Shown: positions 51,952-61,372, counted from the first letter of the stretch. The stretch is 64,000 bases of DNA from Enterococcus raffinosus (GCF_018917525.1 NZ_JAHLOS010000010.1:1-64000), one strand, 5' to 3'. Numbers and translations are program-made. The notes: generated from the letters alone by a model not told the origin.

Positions 51952-53247
51952 TTACCCCTCCTCGCCGATTACAATAATCTTCTGGATAAATCGTTGTTCA
52001 GATAGGATTGTTTCCAAAAGAATATGGGGCTCCATCGATGTTAACTCGTCAATATTGGAGAGCCCAAGTCCTCTTCCTTCTCCCTTTGTTGAAAACCCTT
52101 TTTGTTTCAACACTTGCAATGGCTCAATCTGCTCACGTGCAGTATTTTCTATCACAAAAATCGTATCCCCCTTAATCGAAAAAATCCCGATTGACACTTT
52201 CCCCCCTGGCATTGTTTCGACTTCCTCGATCGCGTTATCTAGCAAAATACCTAGAATACGAATCAGCACGACCGAATCAACCGCCGGATTCAACTGAATA
52301 TCATCATCCGTTTCGATTTGGATGGCGATATTTTTTTCTTGGGCAGCTAGCAGTTTCATGGTTAAAATACTTTTTATCTCCAGTGAATCGATTTTATTCA
52401 ATTCATCTGCATGAAGGACATCACTTCTCAAATAATTCTTAGTTTTTTTGACACTTGAATTGAAGAAAGTTTTTAACGCTTCGAATTCTTCATTTTCTAT
52501 ATAATATTCGATTGAGGTTAAAAGATTAACGTAATCATGGCGAAACTCCCGAATTCCTTGATATTGATTTTTTAAATCCTCAATATATCGTTGGTGTATA
52601 GCATGCTCAAGCTGTCTTTTTTCCGCCTCCAGCTTCAAGTTTTGGTTACGGGAAATCGCTTGAATGATCACCCCGCCAAAAATCGCAAAAACCAGATAAA
52701 AAACAGAAACAAAGGCCTTTAAAAAGAAGGTCGATGCATAGAGTGAAATCGTCCAATAGGAAAAATAGACGATCAATGAAATCGTTGATAAATAGGCGAA
52801 GAGATTGACTTTTTTCTTTCGTCTAATCAAGGGCAGCAACCACTTTTTATAGGCCATGATGCTAAGAAGCAAAAGACCTAGATGAAGTAACAAAAATAGA
52901 AAAAAGATTGGAATGCTCTGCTGCTGGATGACCAAAGAAAGCAAAGGCTTAGATATATTGCTTACTACTATCTCAATCAGGCAGGCGCTGGAAACCACCA
53001 GCAATGAAGTGACAACATTCCCTTCCTCTGAATTTTTCACCGATAAAATTAGAAAAAAGATATACATCACGACAGTATCAATATAGGAAAAATAGGCCCC
53101 TACGAAAAAACCAAATAATACAATCAGTAAAATCAATAAGTAGTTGATCCGCTTTTTATTTTTAATATCGTCCAGAATAAAATAATTAATTCCAAACGCG
53201 ATTAAATGCGAAAAAGATAAATATCTAATAATAAATGTCAATAGCAT
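51952..53247 (-). CDS. GHKL sensor histidine kinase (AgrC/ComD-like)
   Basis: A 431-aa protein with six or seven TM helices (1-205), then an HPK10-type H box (IREFRHDYVNLLTSIEYY, His about 238) and a GHKL ATPase (LLDNAIEEVETMPGG, GEGRGLGLSNIDEL). This class usually senses secreted peptides. No agrB/agrD or ComC-like gene with a double-Gly leader is adjacent, so the signal may be the small exported protein or come from elsewhere. Confidence 0.9.
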   Translation of the reverse strand: MLLTFIIRYLSFSHLIAFGINYFILDDIKNKKRINYLLILLIVLFGFFVGAYFSYIDTVVMYIFFLILSVKNSEEGNVVTSLLVVSSACLIEIVVSNISKPLLSLVIQQQSIPIFFLFLLLHLGLLLLSIMAYKKWLLPLIRRKKKVNLFAYLSTISLIVYFSYWTISLYASTFFLKAFVSVFYLVFAIFGGVIIQAISRNQNLKLEAEKRQLEHAIHQRYIEDLKNQYQGIREFRHDYVNLLTSIEYYIENEEFEALKTFFNSSVKKTKNYLRSDVLHADELNKIDSLEIKSILTMKLLAAQEKNIAIQIETDDDIQLNPAVDSVVLIRILGILLDNAIEEVETMPGGKVSIGIFSIKGDTIFVIENTAREQIEPLQVLKQKGFSTKGEGRGLGLSNIDELTSMEPHILLETILSEQRFIQKIIVIGEEG

Positions 53248-53479
53248 TAATTTGCCCTTCCTTTTCTGTTAGTCCAAGTATACCAAATTAGAAAGAATGG
53301 ACACACGAAACTTTTAATCCCTTTCTATTTAGAAATCATCATACAAAAGACTATCTATGCTAAATTCAGAACATACAGATTGAAATTGACTTTTCCAAAT
53401 ATACCTTCTACTCTTAAGATAAACGCCAAATTATAAAGCTTGAACGATGCCGATCATTTATTATAAAGGAGCTGCTTTT

Positions 53480-54334
53480 ATGAACTATCAAGAAATCAAA
53501 TCATTGTTCCCCTCCTCTTCATTGCAGACTACAAACGATCATAGTCCTGATGATATAGCTATTCCCGTAGAAGCTGGATTCATTCGGATATCGAAAAAAG
53601 AATTAACTGCCCGTGAAGAAGAACTCTTAACTCTTCTCTTTGGTAAAAATAAAATTGATAAAGAAAAACATTCTTGGTATTCATTTTTATTCGAAAACAA
53701 ATCAATTGACCAAGAAGGCCATTACCGAGTGATTCAAATAAAACTTAGCACCTCTGATTTCCCGCTAAAAGAACTTTGGATTGAAGAAATCAAACAAATT
53801 TTTCCGAATATCGTAGACTTCTTTTTTACAACCGAAACTACCGCCTTTCTCGTTGAAAAAGAATCCGATGACTATTTGAGTACCAATGACCTTGATGGCT
53901 TGTTTCTAGCTCTTGATACGGATTTCAATGTTTCGACAAGATTATTTGTCGGTTCCTTTCATTCTAGCCAACATAAATTTGCTGAATTTTTTTCTGAAGA
54001 GCAGACAGTCTTTTGGGAAACAACGACAAACTTGAAATGCAAAGATATCTCCAATGTGGCGATGTCCTTCTATTCAAACGAGAACATAAAAGCCAGCGTG
54101 CTTTTATCGGAGCTTTATACAATGTGGCTTAAGAAAAGTGAGATGTGTGAGATTATTCCGGCACTTTGGAACAATCTAGGAAATCTCAGCTCGACGGCAA
54201 AAGATTTGTATATGCATCGCAACACGCTGCTATATAAAATTGAAAAATTTTATTCTGAAACAGGACTTAATTTGAAAGAAGCGAATGCACTTTTTCTTGG
54301 TTACCTTCTTATCTTGAATTTTCATCATTCCTAG
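53480..54334 (+). CDS. PucR/CdaR-type helix-turn-helix regulator
   Basis: A 284-aa protein. The C-terminal HTH_30 (LSSTAKDLYMHRNTLLYKIEKFY form, about 235-275) is typical of PucR/CdaR regulators. The N-terminal two thirds have no family match that I can name. The ATG at 53480 follows AAAGGAGC; the one at 53447 has no site. It lies just before msmK in the same direction and may control it. Confidence 0.75.
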   Translation: MNYQEIKSLFPSSSLQTTNDHSPDDIAIPVEAGFIRISKKELTAREEELLTLLFGKNKIDKEKHSWYSFLFENKSIDQEGHYRVIQIKLSTSDFPLKELWIEEIKQIFPNIVDFFFTTETTAFLVEKESDDYLSTNDLDGLFLALDTDFNVSTRLFVGSFHSSQHKFAEFFSEEQTVFWETTTNLKCKDISNVAMSFYSNENIKASVLLSELYTMWLKKSEMCEIIPALWNNLGNLSSTAKDLYMHRNTLLYKIEKFYSETGLNLKEANALFLGYLLILNFHHS

Positions 54335-54384
54335 GATTTCGGCAAACTATACAAAAATTGGCTTTTTTCTTGTGTACATTCACG

Positions 54385-54414
54385 TTGAGATAAGAAAGCG
54401 CAATCATGTATAGT
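54385..54414 (+). promoter_or_regulatory. msmK promoter with a cre-like site in the spacer
   Basis: -35 TTGAGA (54385-54390), 18-bp spacer, -10 TATAGT (54409-54414). AGAAAGCGCAATCA (54393-54406), inside the spacer, matches 12 of 14 cre positions, so CcpA could compete with RNA polymerase. Confidence 0.55.
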
Positions 54415-54443
54415 TTGAGTAACAAATCGAGGAGGGAACAAAA

Positions 54444-55553
54444 ATGGTTGAAATCGCTTTAAATGGTATCCACAAGAAATATGAGAACAATGAGAATTAC
54501 TCGGTCACGGATTTTAATTTACATATTAAGGATCGCGAGTTTATTGTATTCGTTGGACCTTCAGGATGTGGGAAATCTACTACCTTAAGAATGATCGCTG
54601 GATTAGAGGATATTTCTGAAGGTGAATTTCTGATAGACGGCAAACTGATGAACGATGTTGCGCCCAAGGACAGAGATATTGCGATGGTTTTCCAAAACTA
54701 CGCACTCTATCCGCATATGACAGTCTTTGACAATATGGCTTTCGGGCTTAAGCTGCGAAAATTTGATAAAAACGACATAAAAAATCGGGTTGAAAATGCC
54801 GCTGAGATTTTGGGCTTGACTGAGTATCTTCACAGAAAACCTTCTGCTTTATCTGGTGGACAAAGACAGCGTGTTGCTCTAGGACGAGCAATTGTCAGAG
54901 ATGCTCAAGTCTTTCTGATGGATGAACCTTTATCCAATCTTGATGCCAAGCTGAGAGTCGCCATGCGAGCAGAGATCGCTAAACTTCATCAACGCTTAAA
55001 TACTACCACCATTTATGTTACTCATGACCAGACTGAAGCCATGACCATGGCGGATCGAATCGTCATCATGAAGGATGGCTTTATCCAACAAATAGGCTCG
55101 CCGCAGGAAGTCTACAACACGCCTAAGAATGTCTTTGTGGCTGGCTTTATTGGCTCGCCGGCGATGAACTTCTTCACCGTCCGACTATCAAATGGCTGTA
55201 TTACCAATGAGCATGGTCTGAACTTAAGAATTCCACAAGGGAAGAACAAAGTCTTAGTCGAAAAAGGCTACGAAGGCAAAGAAATGATTTTTGGTATCCG
55301 TCCCGAAGATATTCACACTGAGCAAATTGTCATTGATGCGACACCAGAAGCTACTGTAAGATCAGAGATCGTCGTTTCTGAATTACTTGGTGCAGAAACC
55401 ATGCTTTACTCAAAAATTGGCGATACCGAATTTGTCTCACGTGTTGATGCCCGCGATTTCCATCAACCAGGTGAGAAAATTGATTTAGCCTTTGATTTAA
55501 ATAAGAGTCACTTTTTTGATAGTGACACGCAAGAAGCGATCACCCTGCCTTAA
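54444..55553 (+). CDS. msmK: Multi-sugar ABC transporter ATPase (MsmK/UgpC family)
   Basis: A 369-aa ATPase: Walker A GPSGCGKST (about 37), Q-loop, LSGGQRQR, Walker B VFLMDEPLSNLD, and a C-terminal TOBE/OB regulatory domain (about 240-369). MsmK energises several sugar permeases encoded elsewhere. Here it stands alone without permease or binding-protein genes, consistent with a shared ATPase. Ribosome site GGAGGGA. Confidence 0.92.
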   Translation: MVEIALNGIHKKYENNENYSVTDFNLHIKDREFIVFVGPSGCGKSTTLRMIAGLEDISEGEFLIDGKLMNDVAPKDRDIAMVFQNYALYPHMTVFDNMAFGLKLRKFDKNDIKNRVENAAEILGLTEYLHRKPSALSGGQRQRVALGRAIVRDAQVFLMDEPLSNLDAKLRVAMRAEIAKLHQRLNTTTIYVTHDQTEAMTMADRIVIMKDGFIQQIGSPQEVYNTPKNVFVAGFIGSPAMNFFTVRLSNGCITNEHGLNLRIPQGKNKVLVEKGYEGKEMIFGIRPEDIHTEQIVIDATPEATVRSEIVVSELLGAETMLYSKIGDTEFVSRVDARDFHQPGEKIDLAFDLNKSHFFDSDTQEAITLP

Positions 55554-55575
55554 AATCAAACAGATTTACACTATT

Positions 55576-55606
55576 GACCACCCATTTTCACAAGGGTGGT
55601 CTTTTT
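55576..55606 (+). terminator. Terminator of msmK
   Basis: GACCACCC/GGGTGGTC stem followed by T5. Confidence 0.85.
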
Positions 55607-55688
55607 GATTTCTTTACATCTAAAAATTTGAATAGTTGATTTTTCTTATTTATCGTATATAATTTCCTATATAGAAAGGATGAGGCAG

Positions 55689-56447
55689 ATGTCAGAAGCA
55701 AAACCCTACGGAACGGTACTCATAAAAGCAGCCAGAATTATGGATTTTTTAGCAGAGGAGCCTGATCAATCCCTTCAGGAAATTACAGCTGCTACAAAGA
55801 TGACACCTTCAACAACTATTAAAATATTAGACACCTTAGTCCTAATTGGCTATGTAAAAAAAAGTGAGCATAAAACCTATCGGCTAGGTTCAAAATTAAT
55901 TCGCTACGCCAACCAACGGCTTGAACAAATAGATCTGGCAGAAATCACTCTCCCCTATCTAGAAAAGCTCCAGCAAACGATTGATGAAACCATTCATTTA
56001 GGGATTTTAAACGATAATGAAATTCTCTACATAAACAAACTGGATGCAAAACACCAAACGATTCGCATGTCGTCAAAGATTGGGATCACACGTCCGTTAT
56101 ACAGTTCTGCCATGGGTAAAGCTGTCCTGGCAACCTTTTCTCAGGAAGCCTTTGATCAATATCTGGCAGAGCATACCTTAGTTCCTCATACAGAGAACAC
56201 TATTACCAATCCTTTACGCTTGGCCAAAGAGCTAAAGGAAATCCGGCAGTCAGGGATTGCCTTTGACGATGAAGAGGTCGAATTGGATATCTTTTGTGTC
56301 GGTGCTTCCTTAGAAAAAGACGGACAAGCGATTGGTGCTTTTAGCGTCAGTATGCCTAAATACCGACTAAACGATGAGAAAAAACAGTTGATTATCCAAA
56401 CGATCCTTCAAACCAAAAGAGACTTAGAACAACTGTTAAATAAATAG
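55689..56447 (+). CDS. IclR-family transcriptional regulator (KdgR-like)
   Basis: A 252-aa protein with a winged HTH (AARIMDFLAEEPDQSLQEIT, PSTTIKILDTLVLIGYV) and an IclR effector domain (SSAMGKAVLATFS, DDEEVELDIFCVGASL). It precedes kdgA-kdgK-kduI-kduD in the same direction but is separated from it by a terminator. Like KdgR of other bacteria it probably represses these genes until KDG is present. The ATG at 55689 was chosen because the one at 55680 lies inside the ribosome site. Confidence 0.88.
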   Translation: MSEAKPYGTVLIKAARIMDFLAEEPDQSLQEITAATKMTPSTTIKILDTLVLIGYVKKSEHKTYRLGSKLIRYANQRLEQIDLAEITLPYLEKLQQTIDETIHLGILNDNEILYINKLDAKHQTIRMSSKIGITRPLYSSAMGKAVLATFSQEAFDQYLAEHTLVPHTENTITNPLRLAKELKEIRQSGIAFDDEEVELDIFCVGASLEKDGQAIGAFSVSMPKYRLNDEKKQLIIQTILQTKRDLEQLLNK

Positions 56448-56460
56448 CAGAAACCTGCTT

Positions 56461-56498
56461 AGCTGATTGGACACATGCCTGTCCAACCAGCTTTTTTC
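56461..56498 (+). terminator. Terminator of the IclR gene
   Basis: AGCTGATTGGACA/TGTCCAACCAGCT stem (one mismatch) followed by T6. Confidence 0.85.
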
Positions 56499-56560
56499 TG
56501 TTTAAGAAGCCTTATCCACCTCTTGCGCAAAAAAAAGAGCAAGAAAAACAATTTTCTTCA

Positions 56561-56597
56561 TTAAACCGTTTGCAATTCCAGCTTTTCCATGTATAAT
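56561..56597 (+). promoter_or_regulatory. Promoter of the kdg/kdu operon with a cre-like site
   Basis: -35 TTGCAA (56570-56575), 16-bp spacer, -10 TATAAT (56592-56597). TTAAACCGTTTGCA (56561-56574) matches 12 of 14 cre positions and overlaps the -35. An A/T-rich TTTCCTTATAAT motif downstream recurs in similar form before the IclR gene (TTTCCTATATAG) and could be the IclR box. Confidence 0.55.
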
Positions 56598-56656
56598 GAA
56601 ACTATAAATTTCCTTATAATAAAATATGATTTCCAAATAAGAAAAGAGTGGTAATT

Positions 56657-57304
56657 GTGAAAAAGATTGAAATTCTTCAACGATTAGAAAAGGCCGGCGT
56701 TATTGCTGTTGTTCGCGGGAAAACAAAAGAAGAAGCATTACAGGCAAGTCACGCGATTGTAAAAGGCGGAATGCATGGACTCGAGTTAACCTTTACTGTT
56801 CCACAGGCAGACGAAGTAATCCGAGAACTATCTGAGGCCTATCAAGATTCACCAGAAGTAGTTGTTGGTGCCGGTACTGTGTTAGATGCCGTGACTGCCC
56901 GCTTGGCGATTATGGCTGGCGCTGATTATATTGTCAGCCCTACCTTTGATCAAGAAACAGCGGAAATCTGCAACCTCTATCAAATTCCGTATTTACCCGG
57001 TTGTATGACGATTACCGAGATGAAACAGGCCTTGAAGAGCGGTGTGGATATTATTAAGCTCTTCCCAGGAAGTGCATATGGCCCGTCGATTATTCCAGCC
57101 TTTAAAGCACCTCTGCCACAGTTGAATATTATGCCAACTGGCGGAGTCAGCCTAGACAATATGGCCGAATGGTTCGCAGCCGGTGTCATTACGGTCGGCG
57201 TTGGTGGTAATCTGTTAGCCCCTGCGGCAACTGGCAATTTTGAAAAAGTAACCGAGGTAGCTGCCCAATACATGACGAAGTTCCATGAAATAAAAGGACA
57301 CTAA
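56657..57304 (+). CDS. kdgA: KDPG/KHG aldolase (second copy)
   Basis: A 215-aa aldolase that splits KDPG into pyruvate and glyceraldehyde-3-phosphate. It has GVIAVVRGK, HGLELTFTVP, VVGAGTV, PGCMTITEM and the Schiff-base Lys in IIKLFPGSAYGPS. The GTG at 56657 fits the AAAGAGTGG site; the frame is open to 56648. It differs strongly from the eda at 9717, so the two were not duplicated recently. First gene of the uronate operon. Confidence 0.9.
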   Translation: MKKIEILQRLEKAGVIAVVRGKTKEEALQASHAIVKGGMHGLELTFTVPQADEVIRELSEAYQDSPEVVVGAGTVLDAVTARLAIMAGADYIVSPTFDQETAEICNLYQIPYLPGCMTITEMKQALKSGVDIIKLFPGSAYGPSIIPAFKAPLPQLNIMPTGGVSLDNMAEWFAAGVITVGVGGNLLAPAATGNFEKVTEVAAQYMTKFHEIKGH

Positions 57305-57361
57305 TCCCACATTCAATCGTTAAATAGAAACTTGAAAATAAACTCATAAAGGAGGCTAATC

Positions 57362-58372
57362 ATGGGAAAGGTTGTTACTTTAGGGGAAATCATGCTGCGT
57401 CTTTCGACCACAGCTGGTACACGACTCGCACAGGCTGAAGATTTTTCTGCTCATTATGGCGGCGGTGAAGCCAACGTCGCAATTTCCTTAGCAAACTATG
57501 GACATCACGCGGTTTTTGCCAGTAAAGTGCCTACAAACGAACTTGGTCAGGCTGTGAAAAAGCATTTGAATCGTTATGGTGTTGATACTTCTCAGCTTTT
57601 GCTGGGAGGCCCTAGACTGGGAACCTATTATCTTGAGGCGGGTGTCGGTGAACGTGGCGCAAGTGTGGTCTATGATCGGGCAGGCTCAAGCTTTGCCGTG
57701 ATGGAAAAGGCTGAATGGGAACTGGAGGAATTATTCCAGAACACCGATATTTTCCATTTATCTGGCATCACCCCTGCCCTTTCAGCTAGCTGGCGAGAAT
57801 TGACAGTAACGCTTTTGAAGGCGGCCAAAAAAGCGGGCTGCAAGATCAGTTTTGACGTGAATTACCGCGGCAAATTATGGACGCCGGAAGAAGCGGGAAA
57901 ATCTATCCGAGCTATTTTACCTTATGTCGATTATTGTTCGGCAGGCAGCTTGGATGCTCAGCATTTTCTAGGTATCCCCGCTTATGCTGGTGCGTCAGAT
58001 AAAGAAGAAACGATTTATTACTATCAAAAAATGCAGGAAGCCTATCCGAATATTTCTGTTTTTTATTCTACAAAACGGACGGTTCATTCGGCCAGTGTAA
58101 ATGAACTGACTGGAACATCATGGGCTGATGGCACCTATTATGAATCTCAATGCCATCTAATTGATCCGATTATTGATCGGGTCGGCGGCGGCGACGCGTT
58201 TGCCGGTGGGATTCTTCACGGACTTTTAATGAAGGATTCGTATCAAAAGGTGGTTGATTTCGCGACAGCGGCCTCAGCCTTGAAGCATACCGTTCATGGC
58301 GACTGCAATCAGTTTAGTCAAGAAGAAGTGGAAGCCTTTTTGGCCCTTGGATCAGGAAAAATTAAACGATAA
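57362..58372 (+). CDS. kdgK: 2-keto-3-deoxygluconate kinase (PfkB family)
   Basis: A 336-aa ribokinase-family enzyme that makes KDPG from KDG. Conserved GEIMLRLST start, YGGGEANVAISLANYG, ISFDVNYRGKLW and the ATP/catalytic motif DRVGGGDAFAGGI. Follows kdgA by 57 nt with GGAGGC. It would also supply KDPG for mannonate from the first cluster, which lacks a kinase. Confidence 0.93.
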   Translation: MGKVVTLGEIMLRLSTTAGTRLAQAEDFSAHYGGGEANVAISLANYGHHAVFASKVPTNELGQAVKKHLNRYGVDTSQLLLGGPRLGTYYLEAGVGERGASVVYDRAGSSFAVMEKAEWELEELFQNTDIFHLSGITPALSASWRELTVTLLKAAKKAGCKISFDVNYRGKLWTPEEAGKSIRAILPYVDYCSAGSLDAQHFLGIPAYAGASDKEETIYYYQKMQEAYPNISVFYSTKRTVHSASVNELTGTSWADGTYYESQCHLIDPIIDRVGGGDAFAGGILHGLLMKDSYQKVVDFATAASALKHTVHGDCNQFSQEEVEAFLALGSGKIKR

Positions 58373-58442
58373 GATTTAAACGCTACGAAAAATTACTATT
58401 ATATAAACCCATTTGATTCACAACACAAGGAGGAATTCAGCA

Positions 58443-59282
58443 ATGCAAAACATGGAAACACGCTACACCCATAGCCCAGAGGATATCCGTCACTATTCGA
58501 CAGAACAATTAAGAGATGAATTTTTGGTGGAAAAAGTTTTTGAGCCGGGAACCATCACCTTAACTTATACCCACAACGATCGTATGATTTTCGGCGGCGT
58601 TACCCCTACAAAAGAGCCCTTAGAAATCGTTCTATCTAAAGAACTAGGTGTAGATTATTTTCTAGAACGCCGCGAGTTAGGTGTTATCAATATTGGCGGG
58701 CCTGGATTTATTGAAATTGACGGAAAAAAAGAAGAAATGAAAAAGCAAGATGGCTATTACATTGGTAAAGAAACTCGTCAAGTCATCTTCTCTTCACAAG
58801 ACGCGGACAATCCAGCAAAGTTTTACGTTAGTTCGGTGCCAGCACATCACAAATATCCCAACGTGAAAATCAGTATCGATCAGATCAAACCGATGGAAAC
58901 TGGCGAACCGTTGACCTTAAATGAACGCAAAATTTATCAATACATTCACCCGAATGTCTGCGAAAGCTGTCAACTGCAAATGGGCTACACTATTTTAGAG
59001 CCCGGCAGTTCTTGGAATACGATGCCGTGTCATACCCATGAGCGCCGCATGGAAGCCTATGTTTACTTTGATATGGAACAGGATACGCGCATTTTCCATA
59101 TGATGGGCAAGCCAGATGAAACCAAGTATTTAGTGATGAAGAATGAACAGGCGGCTATTTCACCAAGCTGGTCGATTCATTCCGGAGTAGGAACAAGTAA
59201 TTATTCCTTTATCTGGGCGATGTGCGGGGAAAACATTACTTACACTGATATGGATATGGTACCGATGGATCAACTGAAATAG
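58443..59282 (+). CDS. kduI: 5-dehydro-4-deoxy-D-glucuronate isomerase
   Basis: A 279-aa cupin that converts 4-deoxy-L-threo-5-hexosulose-uronate, the open form of unsaturated uronates, to 3-deoxy-D-glycero-2,5-hexodiulosonate. The Zn ligands are in MPCHTHERRMEAYVYF. Start at 58443 after AGGAGGAATT; the ATG at 58413 is not preceded by a site. Functions with kduD to feed KDG to kdgK. Confidence 0.93.
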   Translation: MQNMETRYTHSPEDIRHYSTEQLRDEFLVEKVFEPGTITLTYTHNDRMIFGGVTPTKEPLEIVLSKELGVDYFLERRELGVINIGGPGFIEIDGKKEEMKKQDGYYIGKETRQVIFSSQDADNPAKFYVSSVPAHHKYPNVKISIDQIKPMETGEPLTLNERKIYQYIHPNVCESCQLQMGYTILEPGSSWNTMPCHTHERRMEAYVYFDMEQDTRIFHMMGKPDETKYLVMKNEQAAISPSWSIHSGVGTSNYSFIWAMCGENITYTDMDMVPMDQLK

Positions 59283-59321
59283 AAAATACAACAAAAAAAT
59301 AAATTAAGAAGGAGTTTTATC

Positions 59322-60110
59322 ATGACATTTAGTATGAATAATTTTCGATTGGACGGCAAGGTAGCTTTGGTTACAGGCGGCGTGTATGGGATTGGTTTTG
59401 AGATCGCTAGTTCATTGGCAGCAGCAGGAGCGACCATTGTTTTTAATAGTATCAATCAGGAATCAGTGGATCAAGGAAATGAGAACTATAAAAAAGCTGG
59501 CATCAAGGCTACAGGCTATGTGTGCGATGTAACCGATGAAGAACAGGTCCAAGCGATGGTTGCTAAGATCAAAGAAGACGTTGGTTCGGTTGATATTTTG
59601 GTAAATAATGCCGGGATCATCAAACGGATTCCAATGGTTGAGATGGCGGCTGAAGACTTCCGCCAAGTCATTGATGTTGACTTAAATGCCCCATTCATTG
59701 TGTCTAAAGCAGTCCTGCCAGACATGATTGAAAAGAAAGCTGGGAAAATCATCAATATCTGTTCCATGATGAGCGAGCTTGGGCGTGAAACCGTTAGTGC
59801 TTACGCTGCCGCAAAAGGCGGACTAAAAATGTTAACGAAAAACATTGCCTCTGAATATGGACAATACAACATTCAATGCAACGGCATCGGCCCTGGCTAT
59901 ATTGAAACACCTCAAACAGCTCCACTACGTGAGGAAGGCCATCCATTTAATAACTTCATTTTAGGACGGACACCTGCAAGTCGCTGGGGTACTACCACCG
60001 ATCTAGCAGGACCAGCAGTCTTTCTAGCTTCAGAAGCTTCTGACTTCGTTAACGGACACGTCCTATACGTTGACGGCGGTATCTTAGCCTATATCGGAAA
60101 ACAACCTTAA
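59322..60110 (+). CDS. kduD: 2-deoxy-D-gluconate 3-dehydrogenase / KduD
   Basis: A 262-aa SDR that reduces 3-deoxy-D-glycero-2,5-hexodiulosonate to KDG. It has VTGGVYGIGFEIA (NAD site), NNAG, catalytic Ser in NICSMMSELG and Y-x3-K in AYAAAKGG. Last gene of the operon. No lyase or glycoside hydrolase for polymer breakdown is in the window, so unsaturated oligouronides must be made by enzymes elsewhere. Confidence 0.93.
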   Translation: MTFSMNNFRLDGKVALVTGGVYGIGFEIASSLAAAGATIVFNSINQESVDQGNENYKKAGIKATGYVCDVTDEEQVQAMVAKIKEDVGSVDILVNNAGIIKRIPMVEMAAEDFRQVIDVDLNAPFIVSKAVLPDMIEKKAGKIINICSMMSELGRETVSAYAAAKGGLKMLTKNIASEYGQYNIQCNGIGPGYIETPQTAPLREEGHPFNNFILGRTPASRWGTTTDLAGPAVFLASEASDFVNGHVLYVDGGILAYIGKQP

Positions 60111-60140
60111 ATCCTTCAGCCCCCTAGCTGAAACGACTAA

Positions 60141-60181
60141 GAGTGAGCCAAACATCTACGGGTGTTTGGCTCACTCTTTTT
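60141..60181 (+). terminator. Terminator of the kdg/kdu operon
   Basis: A 14-bp stem, GAGTGAGCCAAACA and its complement, followed by T5. Confidence 0.88.
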
Positions 60182-60284
60182 GTCTTTAAATCAATACTTT
60201 TTGGATACGATTTGTAAAATTTTTTCAGGATACCAACGATTAAGTATCTCATCGCTTCAATCAGCTATTTGATCATTTTTTAAA

Positions 60285-61154
60285 TTACTTCTTAACTGCT
60301 AACTCTTTAACCGTATCAAGTTCCAATCCAGTAGCTTCCACAACCTGTTCAAGCGGCATTTTCATTTCGATGAGGTTACGCGCAATCAAATATTTCTCAC
60401 GTTCACGCCCCATCCTCTCACTCTCTAGTCGAACAGAGGAGATGACTGCATCGTTTATTGCTTTGGATTTATCGATTTTCATAATCATCTCTTTTTCCTC
60501 CCTTCCAAGTTTGTAAGAGTCTATTTTTTGTTTCGCTTTTTTGATGTAATCTGGGGCGTCAGCGTGGACTATACCGCTTTTGAAAAAGTATTGCCAATGA
60601 TAAGCAGCGCTTTGTTGTTCGATTGTTTCGTTTTTTAAGCTAAGGAAACAGGCGATCAGCAGCTCTTTGCCAGTGGTTCCGAGAAAGGGAACCGAACTTT
60701 CTTCATTTAGTAAACGGAAGCGTTGCAGAGCGGGCTGTTTTTTGTCAAACAAGTGAAAATCGATAATATTGATTCCATATGCGGGACGTAATGCGGAAAA
60801 ATTGTTTCCTTTAATAAAATCAGCGGTTTCTAAATTTCCGAAGGGACTGCAAAATGCTTCCGCCAGATAAAAAATGGTGCGTTCGCGAAAGTACATATGC
60901 GGCTGAATCTGACACTCAATCGTGGTGTGACTGCCATCCTCACCGATCGCTAAGATATCTACTTCGGTGCAGGTGATATCCAGCTCGTCAAAAGATTTTT
61001 TATAGCTATCGATGTGATATGTTTCTTTTGGCTTCAGTTGCTTGAATTCAATACCGAGTAAATCTTTGACAAATGCCTTTAGTATATGCAGAGAATCTTC
61101 AGAGGTAAAACTTTTCTTGAACAGTAGATCGTTTGTTGGTAAGTATTTTTGCAT
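60285..61154 (-). CDS. Rpn family PD-(D/E)XK nuclease/putative transposase
   Basis: A 289-aa protein of the Rpn/YhgA-like (PF12784 type) family. N-terminus LPTNDLLFKKSFTSEDS, catalytic region VDILAIGEDGSHTTIECQIQPH (Asp and Glu-x-Gln) and a C-terminal helix pair (LIEMKMPLEQVVEATGL). Known members nick DNA and promote recombination; some are phage-defence effectors. No inverted repeats flank it. Start at 61154 preferred over the GTG at 61163, which is too close to the AAAGG. Confidence 0.82.
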   Translation of the reverse strand: MQKYLPTNDLLFKKSFTSEDSLHILKAFVKDLLGIEFKQLKPKETYHIDSYKKSFDELDITCTEVDILAIGEDGSHTTIECQIQPHMYFRERTIFYLAEAFCSPFGNLETADFIKGNNFSALRPAYGINIIDFHLFDKKQPALQRFRLLNEESSVPFLGTTGKELLIACFLSLKNETIEQQSAAYHWQYFFKSGIVHADAPDYIKKAKQKIDSYKLGREEKEMIMKIDKSKAINDAVISSVRLESERMGREREKYLIARNLIEMKMPLEQVVEATGLELDTVKELAVKK

Positions 61155-61319
61155 CGTTCTCACAGCCTTTCAGATAGGACACGTTTCCAAATTGAAAGGC
61201 TTTTCTCGCCTACATTATAGCATGGATATTTGTGTGCCACCTATATTCGTTTACTTTAAAATACGCAAACAAGTAGAGAAGATTGCGAGAATATCGAAAC
61301 CACAAAAAAGATTAAACAA

Positions 61320-61372
61320 CTAAACAAAGGGAGCATACTTCGCAAATAATTGCGTTGCATGCTCCCTTTGCT
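61320..61372 (-). terminator. Terminator of ldh
   Basis: A long stem with AAAGGGAGCAT/ATGCTCCCTTT outside and CGCAA/TTGCG inside, followed on the minus strand by TTGTTTAGTTGTTT. The remaining gap to 61164 shows nothing else. Confidence 0.75.

Noticed and set aside
60285-61163. Insertion sequence based on the transposase-like Rpn name
   Set aside because: No terminal inverted repeats or target duplications were found; Rpn proteins are nuclease-domain proteins and need not be mobile.
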